NCBI RefSeq assembly: GCF_002443255.2
Contig: NW_019211456.1
Span: 11,740,229 to 11,804,228 of the forward strand
Direction of reading: 5' to 3'
Origin: Varroa destructor
Taxonomy: Eukaryota; Arthropoda; Arachnida; Mesostigmata; Varroidae
Length of the DNA stretch: 64,000 nucleotides
In this document: piece by piece, positions 24,513 to 37,403 of the stretch
Position numbering within the stretch: the first letter of the stretch is position 1
Layout: every line of letters starts with the position of its first letter
Position numbers and translations under genes: made by a program
Notes under the pieces: generated by a model
The model's input: the letters and a program-made list of their open reading frames with translations, nothing else
The model's database searches: none
Told to the model about the DNA's origin: nothing

Positions 24513-24900
24513 TCATCAGGTGTAGCACGCAGTGTAGCCGTAGTAGCAGCAGCAGCAGTGGTAGTAATAGACGGCAGAACTAATGGTGATGGCCTCGTCG
24601 TATGCGCTACCAGCAGCTGCAGCTACAACAGGCCCCGACATACATAACACGCGGTCTAACTGCCACCAATCCACCGAACGCCCCCTCCATAGCCGCCACC
24701 CCTCGAACACCCCATCGTTAGCCATCGCCGTCAACATCAACAGCAGTATCAATAGCCATAGTTGCTGCAGTGAACATCACAATTTTTGGCGTAACCGCAC
24801 GGGACACCAGGGTTAGCTCAGACCGGTCGGCAGCCCCGCGCCCCATGTAGTAAGGCACATAGAAGGTTGTGACAAGCGATCTAGCCAATTTTGTTTTCAT
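24513..24900. other. GC-richer, trinucleotide-rich island continuing beside the 24-kb frame
   Basis: This stretch carries (GTA/GCA) runs, including a short (CAG)n near 24546-24559, and imperfect AAC/CAG and GCC motifs. Several overlapping frames of 60-78 codons occur on both strands, which is typical of low-stop repetitive sequence rather than of one clear gene. Together with the neighbouring 186-codon frame it could be a first exon, promoter region or untranslated exon. No TATA box, initiator or splice pair is convincing. Confidence 0.3.
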
Positions 24901-27900
24901 TTAACATACGAACTAGAAATCCTATCCTTAGTAACGTGTCTCTCTCAGCGTTCAACAATAACGCGCCGTACATACCGGTATCATTACCATCATTATAATC
25001 ATCGCAATTCCGTGCGGGACGTATTGCCATGCACGACTTCTAGAGGATAAACAAAACGTGCTAGTAGCTCATTTCAGTGCGTACAAGCTTTCGGAAATTT
25101 AGTATATTTATCAGCGAAGAATAATTGTTCGAGGCACATTTTTGGCTATAACAATCATATTTTCTACAGCTGAAAAATAGAAGGCAGTACTGAAAGCGCT
25201 CAAGTCACTTGGTGGAAACAGTGGGACCTTGTTTAATTTGCTCGGTTTATTAAACTTTTGTTTGTGTTAAATGTTTGACAAACGCCGTTAGTGCGCTCCC
25301 TCTTGCAGGCGGCCATTGTGTCAAGTGCGATCGTGCCTCCTTTCTCGTGCTGTTTGCGAACTTTCGTACTTTCGGAGTAATCCCATAAACGATTGTCAGG
25401 TTCAAGCATCGTTTGTGTCCTGCGAATTTCACCGCAGGCGATGTAGATTGGGTGGTAATCACCAATTTACATGCTTGTGACATTGAAAAATAACAATGCT
25501 TTGCTGTTGCGGGTAAGTTCACTACGTATTTGCAAAACGGAAAACAGTTAGAAATGTTGGATGGAACATGGAAACACAATGGAAACACTGAAAATATAGT
25601 TGTATCACTTTTTTCTCGTTTCTAGTTAATAGTTGATCGACGTAAACGGTTAGCAATGAACGAAACACTATAAAATTAATGATTTAGTTAGAGTTAAGTT
25701 CTATTAACTTTATATTAACTGTCCAACTGACTAGTGATGATCGCAACCATCCGTTGTATAGACGTCTTATAGGTACAGATATCATTGGCGATTTAGTTCT
25801 ATTTAACTTTAGTGTTGGTAGTAAATATTACGCAGGCTGCCCTTGAATTGTTCTCTCTTCAGTCGATCATTAAGCACAAGCGTCAGATACCGAAATGGCA
25901 AATCATTGTATCTCCTCCCAGTGTCTGCCAAATCGATCGAATTCTGTCCTAATATAGTAAAGACAAATAAAAATACGCAACCAAAATATGCTACTGGTGC
26001 TGACGTGTAGCGGTTCTGGTACATGCTTCTTCTGATGCCAGCTTGTAAACGTCGTAATAGATAGAAAAACTACTGGAAGAAATTTTCACACTGTTGTCGA
26101 TGGGGCACGATATAGAACCATCGACTGTCGATTGGAAGCTGGCTTGATGATGACGGTAAGGAAGCAGACTATTTCCAGGTTTTTAGTAGCTAGCGATTAA
26201 CTAACAAATACAACTAGAAGTTGCCCCGCTTGCGATCTGGGTTGGCGAACCTAGCTGAAAGTTGTCAGACGACTGGCGTAATTCCTAACGGTAAAACCGA
26301 ACTAAAGCTTAAGATTTTCCAGAGCGCTCCGGGAGCTACATATGTTATATATCCTAGGAAGGTTGTTTGTCTACTTCGACTTCTGTGATTACTTTAGCAT
26401 GCCCTCGCTATACGTTACGCCCTGCTTTCCTTGGCCGGCTCGAACCTGTTTATGAGATATAGGCCACCACAGATATAAACGACCAAAAAAAGGTAATTGA
26501 GAACACGTTAGGACCGATAAGTCTGTGCGTTTCCTATATCAGACGGCTGTCTAATGGTCTGTCTTCTTGGATGGCAGCGGACATCTCTGTACGTGTGCGT
26601 AAATGTATACGTACTACATGTACATTTGTCCTAAGTTTAAAATTTCCTTAACGGCACCATGCTAGATGTATCGTTTGAATTTTCGTCAGCAATTTACCTG
26701 ACGATCGTTTATTCATATGTATGTGTTTGTTTCTATGTAGCAGGCCCTGCAAAACGAGTCTTTTTCACGGAGATTTGTTGCAGAAATTAACCGGTAGAGT
26801 TTGTCCTTAAGGCGGTTACGCTCGTATACTTGTTGGGCTGTCGTTATGGAAATCGGTGGATTCTGCACTCGTTATTTAGGTTCAGTCCAGGTCTATTGTG
26901 CGTTTACCAATGGTAGAGCGCATTAGATTCGCTCGATCGAATAGAAAGTGTTTTATGAAGATAAACCATTTTCTGTAATTGTAATCTAAGCACAATCCTC
27001 AAGCGCCGTTGAGGACCTGATACTCGTTTTGTACCATTTGATGGCCCCGTATGAAGGCCAGCTGTTTCGTTCTCTATAAAATGAAGAGTCTCTTACACGA
27101 TCCACCTAGGAGATCCGACCCCCGCTTTTCAGTGATATAGGCTTTCGTTGAAAGAACAACATCATATTTGAAGCTAGTTTGTCTAGACTTGCCTTAATGC
27201 ACCTGGCGGGTAGATTCTTCGTGCTGCCAGTTCAGCGGTCTTCTTTATCATTCAACTAGCTAAATTTCAGTTCTTCTCGTATAAATATAGGGCTCTGTTT
27301 TAGCGATTGATGGTTCACAGCTTTAAATGAATTCAATTATAACGGAGAAAGTTGTGCGCCGTTGAAGACCTCAAAAATTTGCCAGTCTTACAAGAAATCG
27401 ACGAAGAGTTAAGCTCTAACGAGACGCTTGCTCTAAGCCTTGGCTTTCAAAGCCTTGAGCAGAATATTAAAGCGTGGAGCGATATCCCGTCGTTTCAGCG
27501 AGGCAATGTTTGCTGTTAGATTCGTCCAGTAGAGATATGACATTTAATCTCTGTCCAGCGCTTCTTATAGCGCCAAACGCGTTCATAAGCAAAATAAAAC
27601 CCATATAATTGAGACTTCAAATATAACGGATACCTGTGAAAATGAGTTCAAATCCTTGTTGGTCCATGTTGTGTCATATACATGCTATATGTTTGGAGTC
27701 TTCTTTATGCATCTGACTCTTTTGAGAAAATATCTTCAGTATTCATATATTGATTAAAAAGACGGGAAATAGAGTTTTCCTCGTAGAAGACCAAAATCTT
27801 TCTTCTTTGATCTTAGTTATAGCCTGTATTTTTGGATTTGCTTTTTGCCTTTAGATGGTAAATCTCGAAAAAATATGCAACAGAAACACTTTAAAAATCC

Positions 27901-28238
27901 ATCAAAATTACAGTAGGTATAGGGATGTTAAGGCTTTCCGATTAAAACGGCTTAAGCCTGTTTCAATACATGCTTCTACCACAGATATTACAAAAGCTAA
28001 ATATGTCAAACTTAGTCGAGAATGCACTTCAGGCTAACTACTTATTCTAGCACAAAGAAAAGCAATCAACTATATTTTTTATGGAGTGGTCGATTTTTTC
28101 GTTTTTAGTTGGGGGTGTATCTAGGCTCCTTTAGACGGCAACCTCTCATATGTTTATTATATGCATATATTTAAGCTCCAGTGTATACTAGTCATGCTTG
28201 TTGTGAAACAAACTAATAATATACCTTTTCTGGCAGAT
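24901..28238. other. Non-coding stretch, nothing recognised
   Basis: A minus-strand frame of 112 codons (25250-25588) is of chance length. On the minus strand near 26.7 kb a 'gttttgcag' acceptor and CAG|GTAAAT donor enclose about 46 open bases, a very weak microexon candidate. Confidence 0.5.
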
Positions 28239-29054
28239 CTATAGCTGTTTTCCAATCCAGGTGACCGAAAAAGTCCGATCACTCAATTGTCGTTGTGCTT
28301 GCTTCTGCTGCTCAAGTATGCAGCTGTCACTCAATCGTTCTCGAGACCAGCTTCCCTTGTGGATAGCAGCTATTTCATCTGGGGTCGGTAGTCCTGTAGT
28401 GCCACCCCCATCCTCGTTGTAGAGTCCCGCTAAATTTTCGGGACCGTGCAGGATTGGTACCCAGAGCATATTCTAGTCCCGTATCATAATATATGGCAAA
28501 TAGGGCCAAGCGGTTGGGAGAGCAGAAGGCGGGCAAAGCAGTTGAAGTGTTTTGCTCGTTTCATGAGGTCTCTCGTTCGTTGGAACGAAGATGTGGCCAC
28601 TTTGCGACCACAACGATGACGACGGCAATAGCCACTGCCAGTCGTCGTCACAAACGACCACTAGCGGGGCGGTAGTGCCTTGTTTGCAGGTCTCGGGAGT
28701 TCTCGATATGTTCAGCTGGCTGGTTATTTGGGTTACGGTTAGAAACGGGATGCTCTTTCCAGATGGTAATAGCGGCTTACAATTTGGGTGCCCAGAAGAG
28801 TTCATTCAGCATCCCGCTAGCCAGAAAGGCCTCTCTCGATCACAGCTTGAAAGCGAACGAAGCCCAGCAGAGCAGTGAGTGAGCTTGGCTTTTCCAAAAT
28901 GCATGGAGTTTCCAAAAGCAGTCCGTATTTGCAACGGCACGAAGTGGTGCAAGAAGTCTCGGCTGTCTAGTAAAGTGTATATACGTATACAAGTAATCAA
29001 CCATTGACAATAGAGCCATGACAACATTGCCACCGCAAAGCGATCAGCAACCAT
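28239..29054 (-). pseudogene. Candidate decayed gene: one minus-strand frame with two stops in 272 codons
   Basis: From an ATG at 29054 a single reading frame continues to a TAG ending at 28239, broken only by TGA at 28808-28806 and TAG at 28475-28473. The last segment looks most like protein: GPENLAGLYNEDGGG, then TPDEIAAIHKGSWSRERLSD, then a Gln-rich helix EQQKQAQRQLSD. The TAG at 28475 could instead be the end of an intron, since 'ggactag' precedes AATATGCTC, but no good pyrimidine tract is seen. I recognise no family. A broken copy, several exons or chance are all possible; the low stop density over 816 bases is the reason to list it. Confidence 0.27.
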
Positions 29055-31521
29055 GGAACTAGACGAAAACCACGCATCGTAATAGAGCCCACCGTCTGCT
29101 CGAACTCTGTCACAGCTCTTTCGCCTTATACAGTATATTACTGTTGTGCATAGTGAGACAAGAAGTACAGCTGGTAGCGGTCCCTTCTCGTAGGTCGCCG
29201 TACGAGCCTAGGGGGCGATAAGGCATTCGATAACCAGCATCACCTCTAATTGACCAACGATGCGATTTGTCGTTGTGAACTGCCGAGATTAGCGAGACAA
29301 ATCTTCTTGCTGCCGGGTCAAGCCAAGTTAAGAAGTCAGAGGAATTGTCGTCGTTGAAATGAACACGGAACGATACAGGACAGACAACAACTTGAAGTCG
29401 TCACGCAGATATGAAAAACGAGTCATAATTGAACGAGTGAGCTATGCTGGCCAAGAACTCGCAGGAGACAATTAACTTCAATCAACAGTTACTACCATGA
29501 CAAGTATTATACTGCTACTAAATTTAGCAAAAGCTTGCTAACTTGTGAATATTCTTTGTGCTTAATTGGATGTTGAAGTTAATCGGTTCAGCCTAATTCA
29601 ATGTACGCTTGAATGACAAGTCAGATGGCATATTATCCTGCCTATATTTTTGCCTCTAAATCATAATTATCGAGTCAGTCAATTATAGCCAACAAGAATA
29701 CCCACTGTGAACGTAAGACCATAATGAAGTCCCCAATAGGTAGCTATTCATTAAGTACAATGAAGCATGAAAATTCAAAAGTAAATACGTACCAGCTCAA
29801 ATTAGGTTTGATCATTTCACCAGAGATAGACGTTTCTAACATTGTAGAAATACGAAATCAACCAATGCTATTATAGAAGATTTGTATATAGATAGATAGA
29901 TGTGATATAATAGATTTGTATATACATAGGGATACATATCTCATTATAGGGGAATTTACACAGTGAATGCTAGACGGTGATATGACACGCACATAATAGT
30001 ATGTTCTATTACAAATATACGCCATTAATTCGAAATTAGCCATTGGTTTCTGATTTGCCACATACGATGCTAACCCATGTATGTATTGACAATTAGGTCG
30101 CATATTCCGTTACGTGGCTTCTTAGGTAATAACCTGGCTGTATTTGTGCCGGTAGGCACCATCTGGCCCATCGAGTGCATCCTTCCATCCAATTCATGTA
30201 AATTAGGTTAGCCAACAAAATCGAAATAAATAATGGTATTGCAGAAGTAAGCCGTGCCATCTGTGGCGCGGTGCAGCTTGACTAATTTCGAAAAATATGT
30301 TTGCCCTTGGAAATATCGTTTAATGTTTGTTAGGTCGTCTGTCTGTTGGTTTCGCATTCCGATTTGGGTATCCTGCCTGGGTAGGTCGCATAACCTGGAG
30401 TTATCGTTGGAACGAAGCTAAACGGGACGGATTGCAATCTTTGTTCTTCTCAAGCATCAATTACTTGCTGGTTCAGACTACTTATAGTAGCTAGACATGG
30501 GAACATCCACCGGCTCTACGCCGTCAGAGTGATGCTTCCATTTCCACATGATTAGCTTGTTAGATAGCTGATTACCTTTACTTCAGTAAAATCTAGAAAT
30601 CTGCTGCCGCGTGCATAAATGTCCTGAGGGGTTGCCTATTACTTACTGTTTCGTTTTTGGGATATATATTATAGGGAAAATTTGGAAAAACTGATTATAC
30701 TTTCTATAACCTATATTTTACAACTTGTTGCTATTAATAAGGTTGCCTAGTAGGTACAAGGTGTGCTCTGTTATCATCGATGTTGGTTCTAGGCAATACG
30801 AAGTACCAAATATGCTCTGTTTCGCTACCTCGTTGCCTAGGTTTTACCGCTGATCAGTAGAGCTCATTACGAGAACACAGCCCTTCCTGTCGTTTTTCGT
30901 GAGATGTCCTAAAGTTGACAGATCCTTTTTTTGATATCACAAGAATGAAGCATTAGTGCACAGCTAGCAAAAATCTGAGTATGGTAGTCTCGTGCATATG
31001 CTTACTGGCGATTGGACTTCATCTTCATGGATACTAAAAGTAACGACGATATTTCCCGCCACTTGCATTTAGGGACAGATCACAATGGTCCACACTTTTG
31101 TATGGATTGTATCTCCATTCATTAGTCTATAGCGTATGAACATTCGCCTGCAGAAGTTAAATCAAAATTCTACTGATTTGTATCTAGCCTTTATGTATCA
31201 TAAATTTGATATTTATTAGGCACCGTTGTATATTCTGAAAATACACAGAATATTTTCCTGCGTCCTATTTGCTTAAACGCGGTTATTATAATTATTTCTG
31301 AACTTTTTAGAATATCGAGTTGTTTTTGTATTCAATGAGTGTTCGATAACGAAAGAGATCAATGAAAACTCGTCTCGTTACAGAGCGCTTAACAACTGTC
31401 CCTTTACTCTGTTCAAAGCAGTCCTCCTCTAGGATTCAATTCAGAACGTTCTTAAAACAACGTTGCGATCTCTTCGTTACTTAGTTTACTTTTGCGACGT
31501 CATATCCACTTTAGCCGGCCA
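29055..31521. other. Non-coding stretch, nothing recognised
   Basis: AT-leaning sequence with short imperfect repeats (for example ATAGATAGAT near 29.89 kb). No frame exceeds about 80 codons. Confidence 0.55.
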
Positions 31522-31683
31522 TCAAAGCGACCCATAAGGACGAGCAGCAAAAAAACCCAAATAGCAATTATCTTTTTCTTCTGATGCTTCTGTTTCGGCA
31601 GGGGCAGCAACTGTCTGCTTTTTTGCTGAAGCTGTCAGAGTAGTAGAAGGGATGACCTCAAGAGATTGCGAAGGCGTATCAAA
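31522..31683 (-). CDS. Candidate terminal exon, 53 residues plus stop
   Basis: On the minus strand 'gaaatgcttcccag' gives a good acceptor. The sequence after it is open in phase 0 for 53 codons to a TGA at 31524-31522. The peptide runs FDTPSQSLEVIPSTTLTASA, then KKQTVAAPAETEASEEKDN, then CYLGFFAARPYGSL. The Ser/Thr/Ala/Glu-rich, disordered start followed by an aromatic tail reads like the end of a real protein, but I know no family for it. The similarly composed frame at 32114-31866 lies upstream on the same strand and may belong to the same gene. Confidence 0.33.
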   Translation of the reverse strand, partial: FDTPSQSLEVIPSTTLTASAKKQTVAAPAETEASEEKDNCYLGFFAARPYGSL

Positions 31684-31865
31684 CTGGGAAGCATTTCAAC
31701 TTGTTACAGTAGCTATAACGTATCAGCAAACGGTCCAACCTTCACCGTGGACGTATCTTAAGTTCAGCACCCGGAGCGCCTAAAACGTTACGCTAGAGGC
31801 CGCTGGACGTTCTTAACTGGGGTAGCGCTTATAGAGGTAACAACAGTAGTTTTTGCAATAACTGT

Positions 31866-32114
31866 TTATGAAAGGCTGCAGAAGATCTGCTGAAATTCAT
31901 CACAAGCGCGGTTTTTTATCCTCGACTTGCCGACGGCCGCCCCTGCTGCTGCTGCTGCTGCTGGAGACATTGGCAGTCGTGTTTCCTTTGGCGTTGTCGA
32001 TCCAGCGTCTGTCTCCACTGCTGGAAAAGAGTGTTTTTTTTCTCTCGTCGTATCATTGTGTGATCGCTTGGTGGCTAAATCTAACACGAGGACTTTAAAC
32101 AGTTGTATACCCAT
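31866..32114 (-). CDS. Candidate coding frame with polyalanine tract
   Basis: The frame starts at an ATG in strong context (gttATGG) and encodes 82 residues: MGIQLFKVLVLDLATKRSHN, a polar stretch with AVETDAGSTTPKETRLP, a run of six alanines from a (GCA)n tract, then a basic GKSRIKNRACDEFQQIF. After the TAA the same frame is open for another 25 codons with similar Thr/Val/Ser-rich content (TVIAKTTVVTSISATPVKN) before a second TAA. With the exon at 31683-31522 this could be one gene, intact with introns or decayed. Unrecognised family. Confidence 0.3.
   Translation of the reverse strand: MGIQLFKVLVLDLATKRSHNDTTREKKHSFPAVETDAGSTTPKETRLPMSPAAAAAAGAAVGKSRIKNRACDEFQQIFCSLS
31943..31963. repeat. 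(CTG)7 repeat
   Basis: On the minus strand this reads (CAG)n/(GCA)n and supplies the polyalanine run of the candidate frame at 32114-31866. Confidence 0.95.
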
Positions 32115-35100
32115 AACGTCAGCTTAACTAGGCTAATTTTTCGCAGACGGCTTTTCTCGTTATTAAACGGGAATTCAGTCGCCTTCAGTGAGCGCAAATG
32201 TGAGCAGAAAGGTCGAGCCGTTCAAAAAACGCTTCCGGACTTCCTAACTTCACTGCAGCGTCGTCGCGGCTTTAACTAACAACATGCCGCCCCCAGAAGC
32301 ATCTTCTCTAAAGTCTAAAAACAAGAAACGATCTAGAAATAGGAGCGGTATTTCGTAAAATGGTTGCGGACGCTCCAGTTTATTTGGCCTTATATATTTT
32401 TTCAGTAAGAACGACTCTGCGACAAAACTGAGAGGATGTGTGGGTTCTTCTTTAAGTCATAGATAAATCTGAAATTATACAGTAATGGCAATTTTTTTCA
32501 CTTAAGAAAGATAGCGCTTTATTCGAAGTCTAGACACGAATTGATTCGCTATGTATTCTCTGTTATCGAGCCTGGTATGAAGACGCGTCCAGGCCAGTTT
32601 TTGAGACGCTATAGATTACCAAATGTGCTATTACCTATTTTACTTGCCGGTGACTGGAGAAGGTAATTATCCGTCGGTGCTATGTCTAAGAAATAGGATA
32701 TGTGTAAAAGAACGTTCAACTTATGCTCTTGCACGAGGGCGTAGCGACTGTTTGGTATTGTTGTTGATGATGAAGATGATTGTGTCGTCTATCGGTTCTT
32801 CTCTATTAGACAACTTCGTTCAGTCGAGGTAACTGGGCTCTATAAAAATCACTATTGTTTTTTTAGATATATGCCAGTGTATGAAGTCGCTTTGATCCCA
32901 CGAAATGCAAATGATGGGATTTTTAGGTTGTAGACTTGGCCTAACTCTGGGCTTAGGCATATTTCTCATTCCTTTCTTAACTTCGTATTGTCGCACAGAC
33001 ACCACCTTTTTTCACTCGTTATAATTCTATGTAGAAGTCTGTTTATGTGGCAGATAATATAAAGCAATGTTTTTGTCTCAGTTTCTGCAACATTCAGGCT
33101 TTTAATGTCTGAGCACATGACACAGATTCACACACGGGGGTTACAAGGCTGCAACCCATCTTCCAATCGGCCAGTTCACAGCTGTTGGCCTGCCGTCTTT
33201 GTGCAGAAGTGCCTTCAAGCGGTTGTTATCGAACTTGGAGGATCGACCGAGGGGGACGACATGCATCTCCCAATTCTAGGATAGCATTATTGGATTTCAC
33301 AAAGGACCTTTGAGCAATCCTCTCAATAGATAGAGCACACAGCAAAATACGACAAAAGGAGGAATAGAACAGGTGTCATAATCGCACCCCTTATTTTGAC
33401 TGGAAGCATCCATCTTCGGATCCTCACTGGATAACAAAAATTACAAGGGACTTACGGAGAGCAGAGCCCACATATAACTAGTACGTGGGTCGATGTTCAG
33501 AAATCAAGGGACAACGAATACTAATTATATGGATTACAATAGGAGTGTCATTTAGCAAAGGCATCAACTCTGGAAGACTACTCGATGTAGTGACTAGAAT
33601 TTATTTCCAAAATGGTACTAAAGTATTTATAAAGGTATTTTAAGTTTAAGCTTGCATTTGTTGTGTATGTTTCGGTATTTTGATTTCTCGATACGCAGTC
33701 AGGTGATATGGCGACCCTGTTGTCAATGAAACAAGCTCCCTTTTCGCCTATCCAGTAGCAAGTGGATACTACAAACGCTAGATATGGGACGAAGTTCAAC
33801 TGAATCCTCCTACATCTAGCTGTCGTACCCTATATAGTTGAATTTATGTTTTTATCTATGATTTCCTCGTACTTTCGTTGGCCTTTTGTCGCAGCTAATT
33901 CCTGTATTATGTTATTAAGCACACGAACGATTGAGTAACGTTTTGCTAAACATCTGGCATAGTGCGGTTTGTCGTCTAACAACTAAAAGCGTATCTTCTA
34001 TAAGATTGAACGTTCGCCGCTTGATATGACTAGCCGAAATGGCCAGTTCCAATCGTTACTAACCAATAACATATCGGCTCAGTAACGGAAATAGTGACGT
34101 TCTGCTGGACGGTAATGCCATTCGACAGAGCCTGTGTCCTCAGATCTGGCTCACTTGCTTTTGGCTCTCGGAGAATCATCGTGCGCGTCCCTCCGCTGTG
34201 TTCGTTGCTTTGTCTCTTTATACAGAAGTATCGTTTTAACAGATCAGTTTGTCACAGTCGGGGCCATTTATACGCAACGATTAGCAATATTAATAACCGT
34301 GCCCAGTCGATCGCAAAAGAGTGAACTCTTTCCGCTTCGCATAGTTTTAACTAGCGCTTCAGCTGGATCCACTGAATCACTTCTACCTCATAACAAGAAA
34401 TGAAAAAAGCTCGAACATCGTTCTCGTCTCCTTTTGAAACTGGCGAGAGATCTGGCTCACAGCCGTTCAAATTGGACCGTTAGCATAATTCATTCCGGTA
34501 AAAATAGATCGACAAACTGATAAATAAATCCACCGAGTTAAGCGTTTGTACATAGTTCATTTCTTGAACTAAGGGGACCCGCCCTCGTTGATATGGCTTG
34601 ATTCATGTAGGCGCAGACTTACTTCGCTCTTCATAGTCGTTCATCTGATGAGCACTGCTGCGTGATTTATTCTATTCCATTGCTATTTCTGATGCTACAC
34701 TTTGAAGACAGCACTTCAGAGGAGAACGGAGTAGATGCGCTTGGTTTGCTCTGATATTACCGTAGCTGATGTCGGTGTTAGCCCCTCAAATTTACGTTTG
34801 CCAATGGTGACATTGAGCTGGTGAGGGTTTGGCACAGCGATCAGGTGTGCGTCCTGTGTCGCTCAGTCGCTTGTTCGCTGGAAATTTCTCGCTTTCGAAG
34901 GTCTTCATCGAATCCGTTCGGCGAATCACCAACATCCTTTATGTGACCATTTAACGTAGTCTGTCGGACTGTACGTGATTAATTACTAGTGAATCAATCA
35001 TTGGAAGAATTCAAGCTGCTCTCTGCCTTGGACGCTAACAACTCTACCGCTGCTATCTGTTTTGTCCCAGCAAATACGATAGTGCGTACCCGATTCCCTG

Positions 35101-35690
35101 GACTTCCGGAGTCTATGCTATTCGAGGTTGTGAAACGGATTCGATTCCCTTGCTAATCATGCGTAGGAAAGTGTCCTTCAGCAGGCCAAATACTTGTATA
35201 ATATGAACACGTAAGTGGAACTATGCGTTCCGTAGACCCACATGATCAACGCTGTCAGAGTCAGCACGAAATATCGACGTTCGCCCAGGACTTCTCCTCA
35301 GGACATAACGTATCCTGAAGTCGCTCTATTTCAGGGACGTATTCCGTTGGAGAGATGATATTCTCTAATCTAAACAAACTCTTAGTGAATACGTTTGCCT
35401 CAAAAGCGTGTCAGCGTTAAGCGTAGTAAGGTGGTTGGAACTTACTGAAGTGATCCGAGAAAAGTACGAACTAAAACGGCATTTGTATTCTGCTGAAGAT
35501 GGTCTTCTTTCAAGTGAAGATAGGACGTATTCATTTTGTAGTATGTGACAGACTCAATAGCTCTCGAGATGAGAGGTAGGTTTGTAAGTGTGAGCATAAC
35601 AACAAAATAGAACTAACCGATGAGATAGAGCTCCATCATAGAATCAAAGCTAGTCTTCGATGTTATATCAGAAATGACTACTCTATTTTT

Positions 35691-35723
35691 TATATTTATA
35701 TATATTACTATATTTATATATAT
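35691..35723. repeat. Tandem AT-rich direct repeat
   Basis: TATATTTATATATAT occurs twice (35691-35705 and 35709-35723) with a TAC spacer. Confidence 0.85.
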
Positions 35724-36369
35724 ACTCTACTCTCGATCTCCTGCTATGAACAAGTAAAACTGTCCCATTTCTGCTCTAACAGTACCACATACGCATAGGG
35801 TAACATATGGTGATAGAGTTCATAAGGAAACATTTCTATCTGCAGTAAGAACCAATGAAAAGTACTTGAGGCTTCATACAATCTATTTTTGTGAGTATTA
35901 TACAATGAATGATTGTTATGTGCTTTCAGTAGCGTCTCATACTTGCACTCGATGATTCGTCATAAGGAATATTGCTACGTTAGTAATTGTTCTAATAGGT
36001 AGAACTGTTGTGTAGTCGTTTTGTATGGCAATCTGCGCGTTTACTACAAGAACACACAGACGCATATGGAGATTGGTGACATTTGTAACAACGAATCGTA
36101 TCTCTTCTCTTTCTTTGTATTTTCCCTTCTTTCTTTTTCCACAAAATAAGCATATGATGCTAGTACAGACCTGCTAACAGTCTGGAGCGTGCCGTCGAAC
36201 GGAACACGGCTATGCCATGTCCGTACTGTCGTATGAATATGATGGTTAAAAGTAATAGGGGAACGAAAAGAGTAATTAGTTCGAAATAGCAAATGAAGGG
36301 TCATCTAGTTGACCAGATTGCAGCGAAGGGTATTGAGGCTTGAGGAATATTACCACTTGTTACCACCAA

Positions 36370-36371
<2 letters not shown>

Positions 36372-36403
<32 letters not shown>
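36372..36403. repeat. (GA)n microsatellite
   Basis: A GA run with a single interruption (GAAAGA) near 36392. Confidence 0.95.
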
Positions 36404-37363
36404 TTCGCTAGTTTTGTCGATAGCTTTTTCATTTACCGGTTCGGCCATTTTTGACCTCTTTAAGACTTCAGTGCTGGAGAGTAGACTGACATTTTCCCGG
36501 ACATACCGGATATTCCGGTATTTCCGACAATACTAGATTTCCTTGTGCCAGACGTGACTCGTTTTCCTGTCCTCCTTCGTGACGTTGTCGCCGTGCCTAC
36601 AAAATCGCCAAGGCTAGCTCTCGGCATACCTGTGTCTTTACTCGACTGCGTGCTAGCGAATGAATAATTGACGATAAGAAATCACAATATCAGTGCTGAC
36701 AGAATATATTTAAGGACGAATAAGTCATTGCCGTCAGCGTACGAGGACAGATTTGTTGCTGAGTTTGTGAAACACCCTGCGATGTCGCTGCTTTTATTGC
36801 TGATTAGACGATGGCGACAATAGGAAGGGGTACAAATTACTCTTACTGGCTACCCGAGAACAAGGTGCGTGCTAGCCCACAACAACGGCAACTTTTATGT
36901 CATTTCGCCATGTACATGCCGGCTAAGACAATAAAATAACCTTGAGTGTAATATACCATCAATAATACAGGTAACCACTTTATGCAGGGCCTGAGTATGA
37001 CCACTAAAACGCAGATATAAGGATGCAGTGCCTTGGCGTTTCTCAGAACAAGGCGTGTCATGTTATGCAGTGCTCATTGCTGACTCGTCGTATCACTGCA
37101 ACAGGAGGCGGTAATAAAATGTGGATTTTTTTAAAAAAAATTAACAAAAAATTCGAAAGAATATAGCGTCTGTCGAGGAAAGCGGGGCGGGAAAGGGAAG
37201 GAGGCAAAAGCACAAGCCTCAATGCGTTTTTGGTCCAGCTATTGCTATTGTTTTACCGTGCTATTCCATTGTCCCTTTCAACTGCTTGTTATTTTGGTAG
37301 TTATCATTTGTGCGTCATCTACGAATAATAATAATGATCATGTAATGACGATTTAATCTACAG

Positions 37364-37403
37364 TTTGCTCCGCGTGAAGGGCACGAGTTGTCCGCGTCTG
37401 CGG
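37364..37403 (+). CDS. Candidate 40-base microexon
   Basis: The segment lies between an acceptor 'tttaatctacag' and a consensus donor GG|GTGAGT. It is more GC-rich than the sequence on either side and open in two of three frames (FAPREGHELSASA or LLRVKGTSCPRLR). Support is limited to the two splice sites and base composition. No neighbouring exon was established, although the following kilobase is also GC-richer. Confidence 0.18.

Larger units (their letters stand above)
32115..37363. other. Mostly non-coding stretch
   Basis: The part nearest the 31.5-32.1 kb cluster (32115-32460) holds more minus-strand coding-like scraps, for example KLGSPEAFFERLDLSAHICA and, in another frame, a 65-codon run ending GGGMLLVKAATTLQ; none can be joined into a model. 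Beyond 32.5 kb only repeats and chance-length frames are seen. Confidence 0.4.

Noticed and set aside
26905..26980. tRNA gene suggested by TGGTAGAGCGCAT (A-box-like)
   Set aside because: No B box (GGTTCGANNCC-like) at the right distance and the arms do not pair into a cloverleaf.
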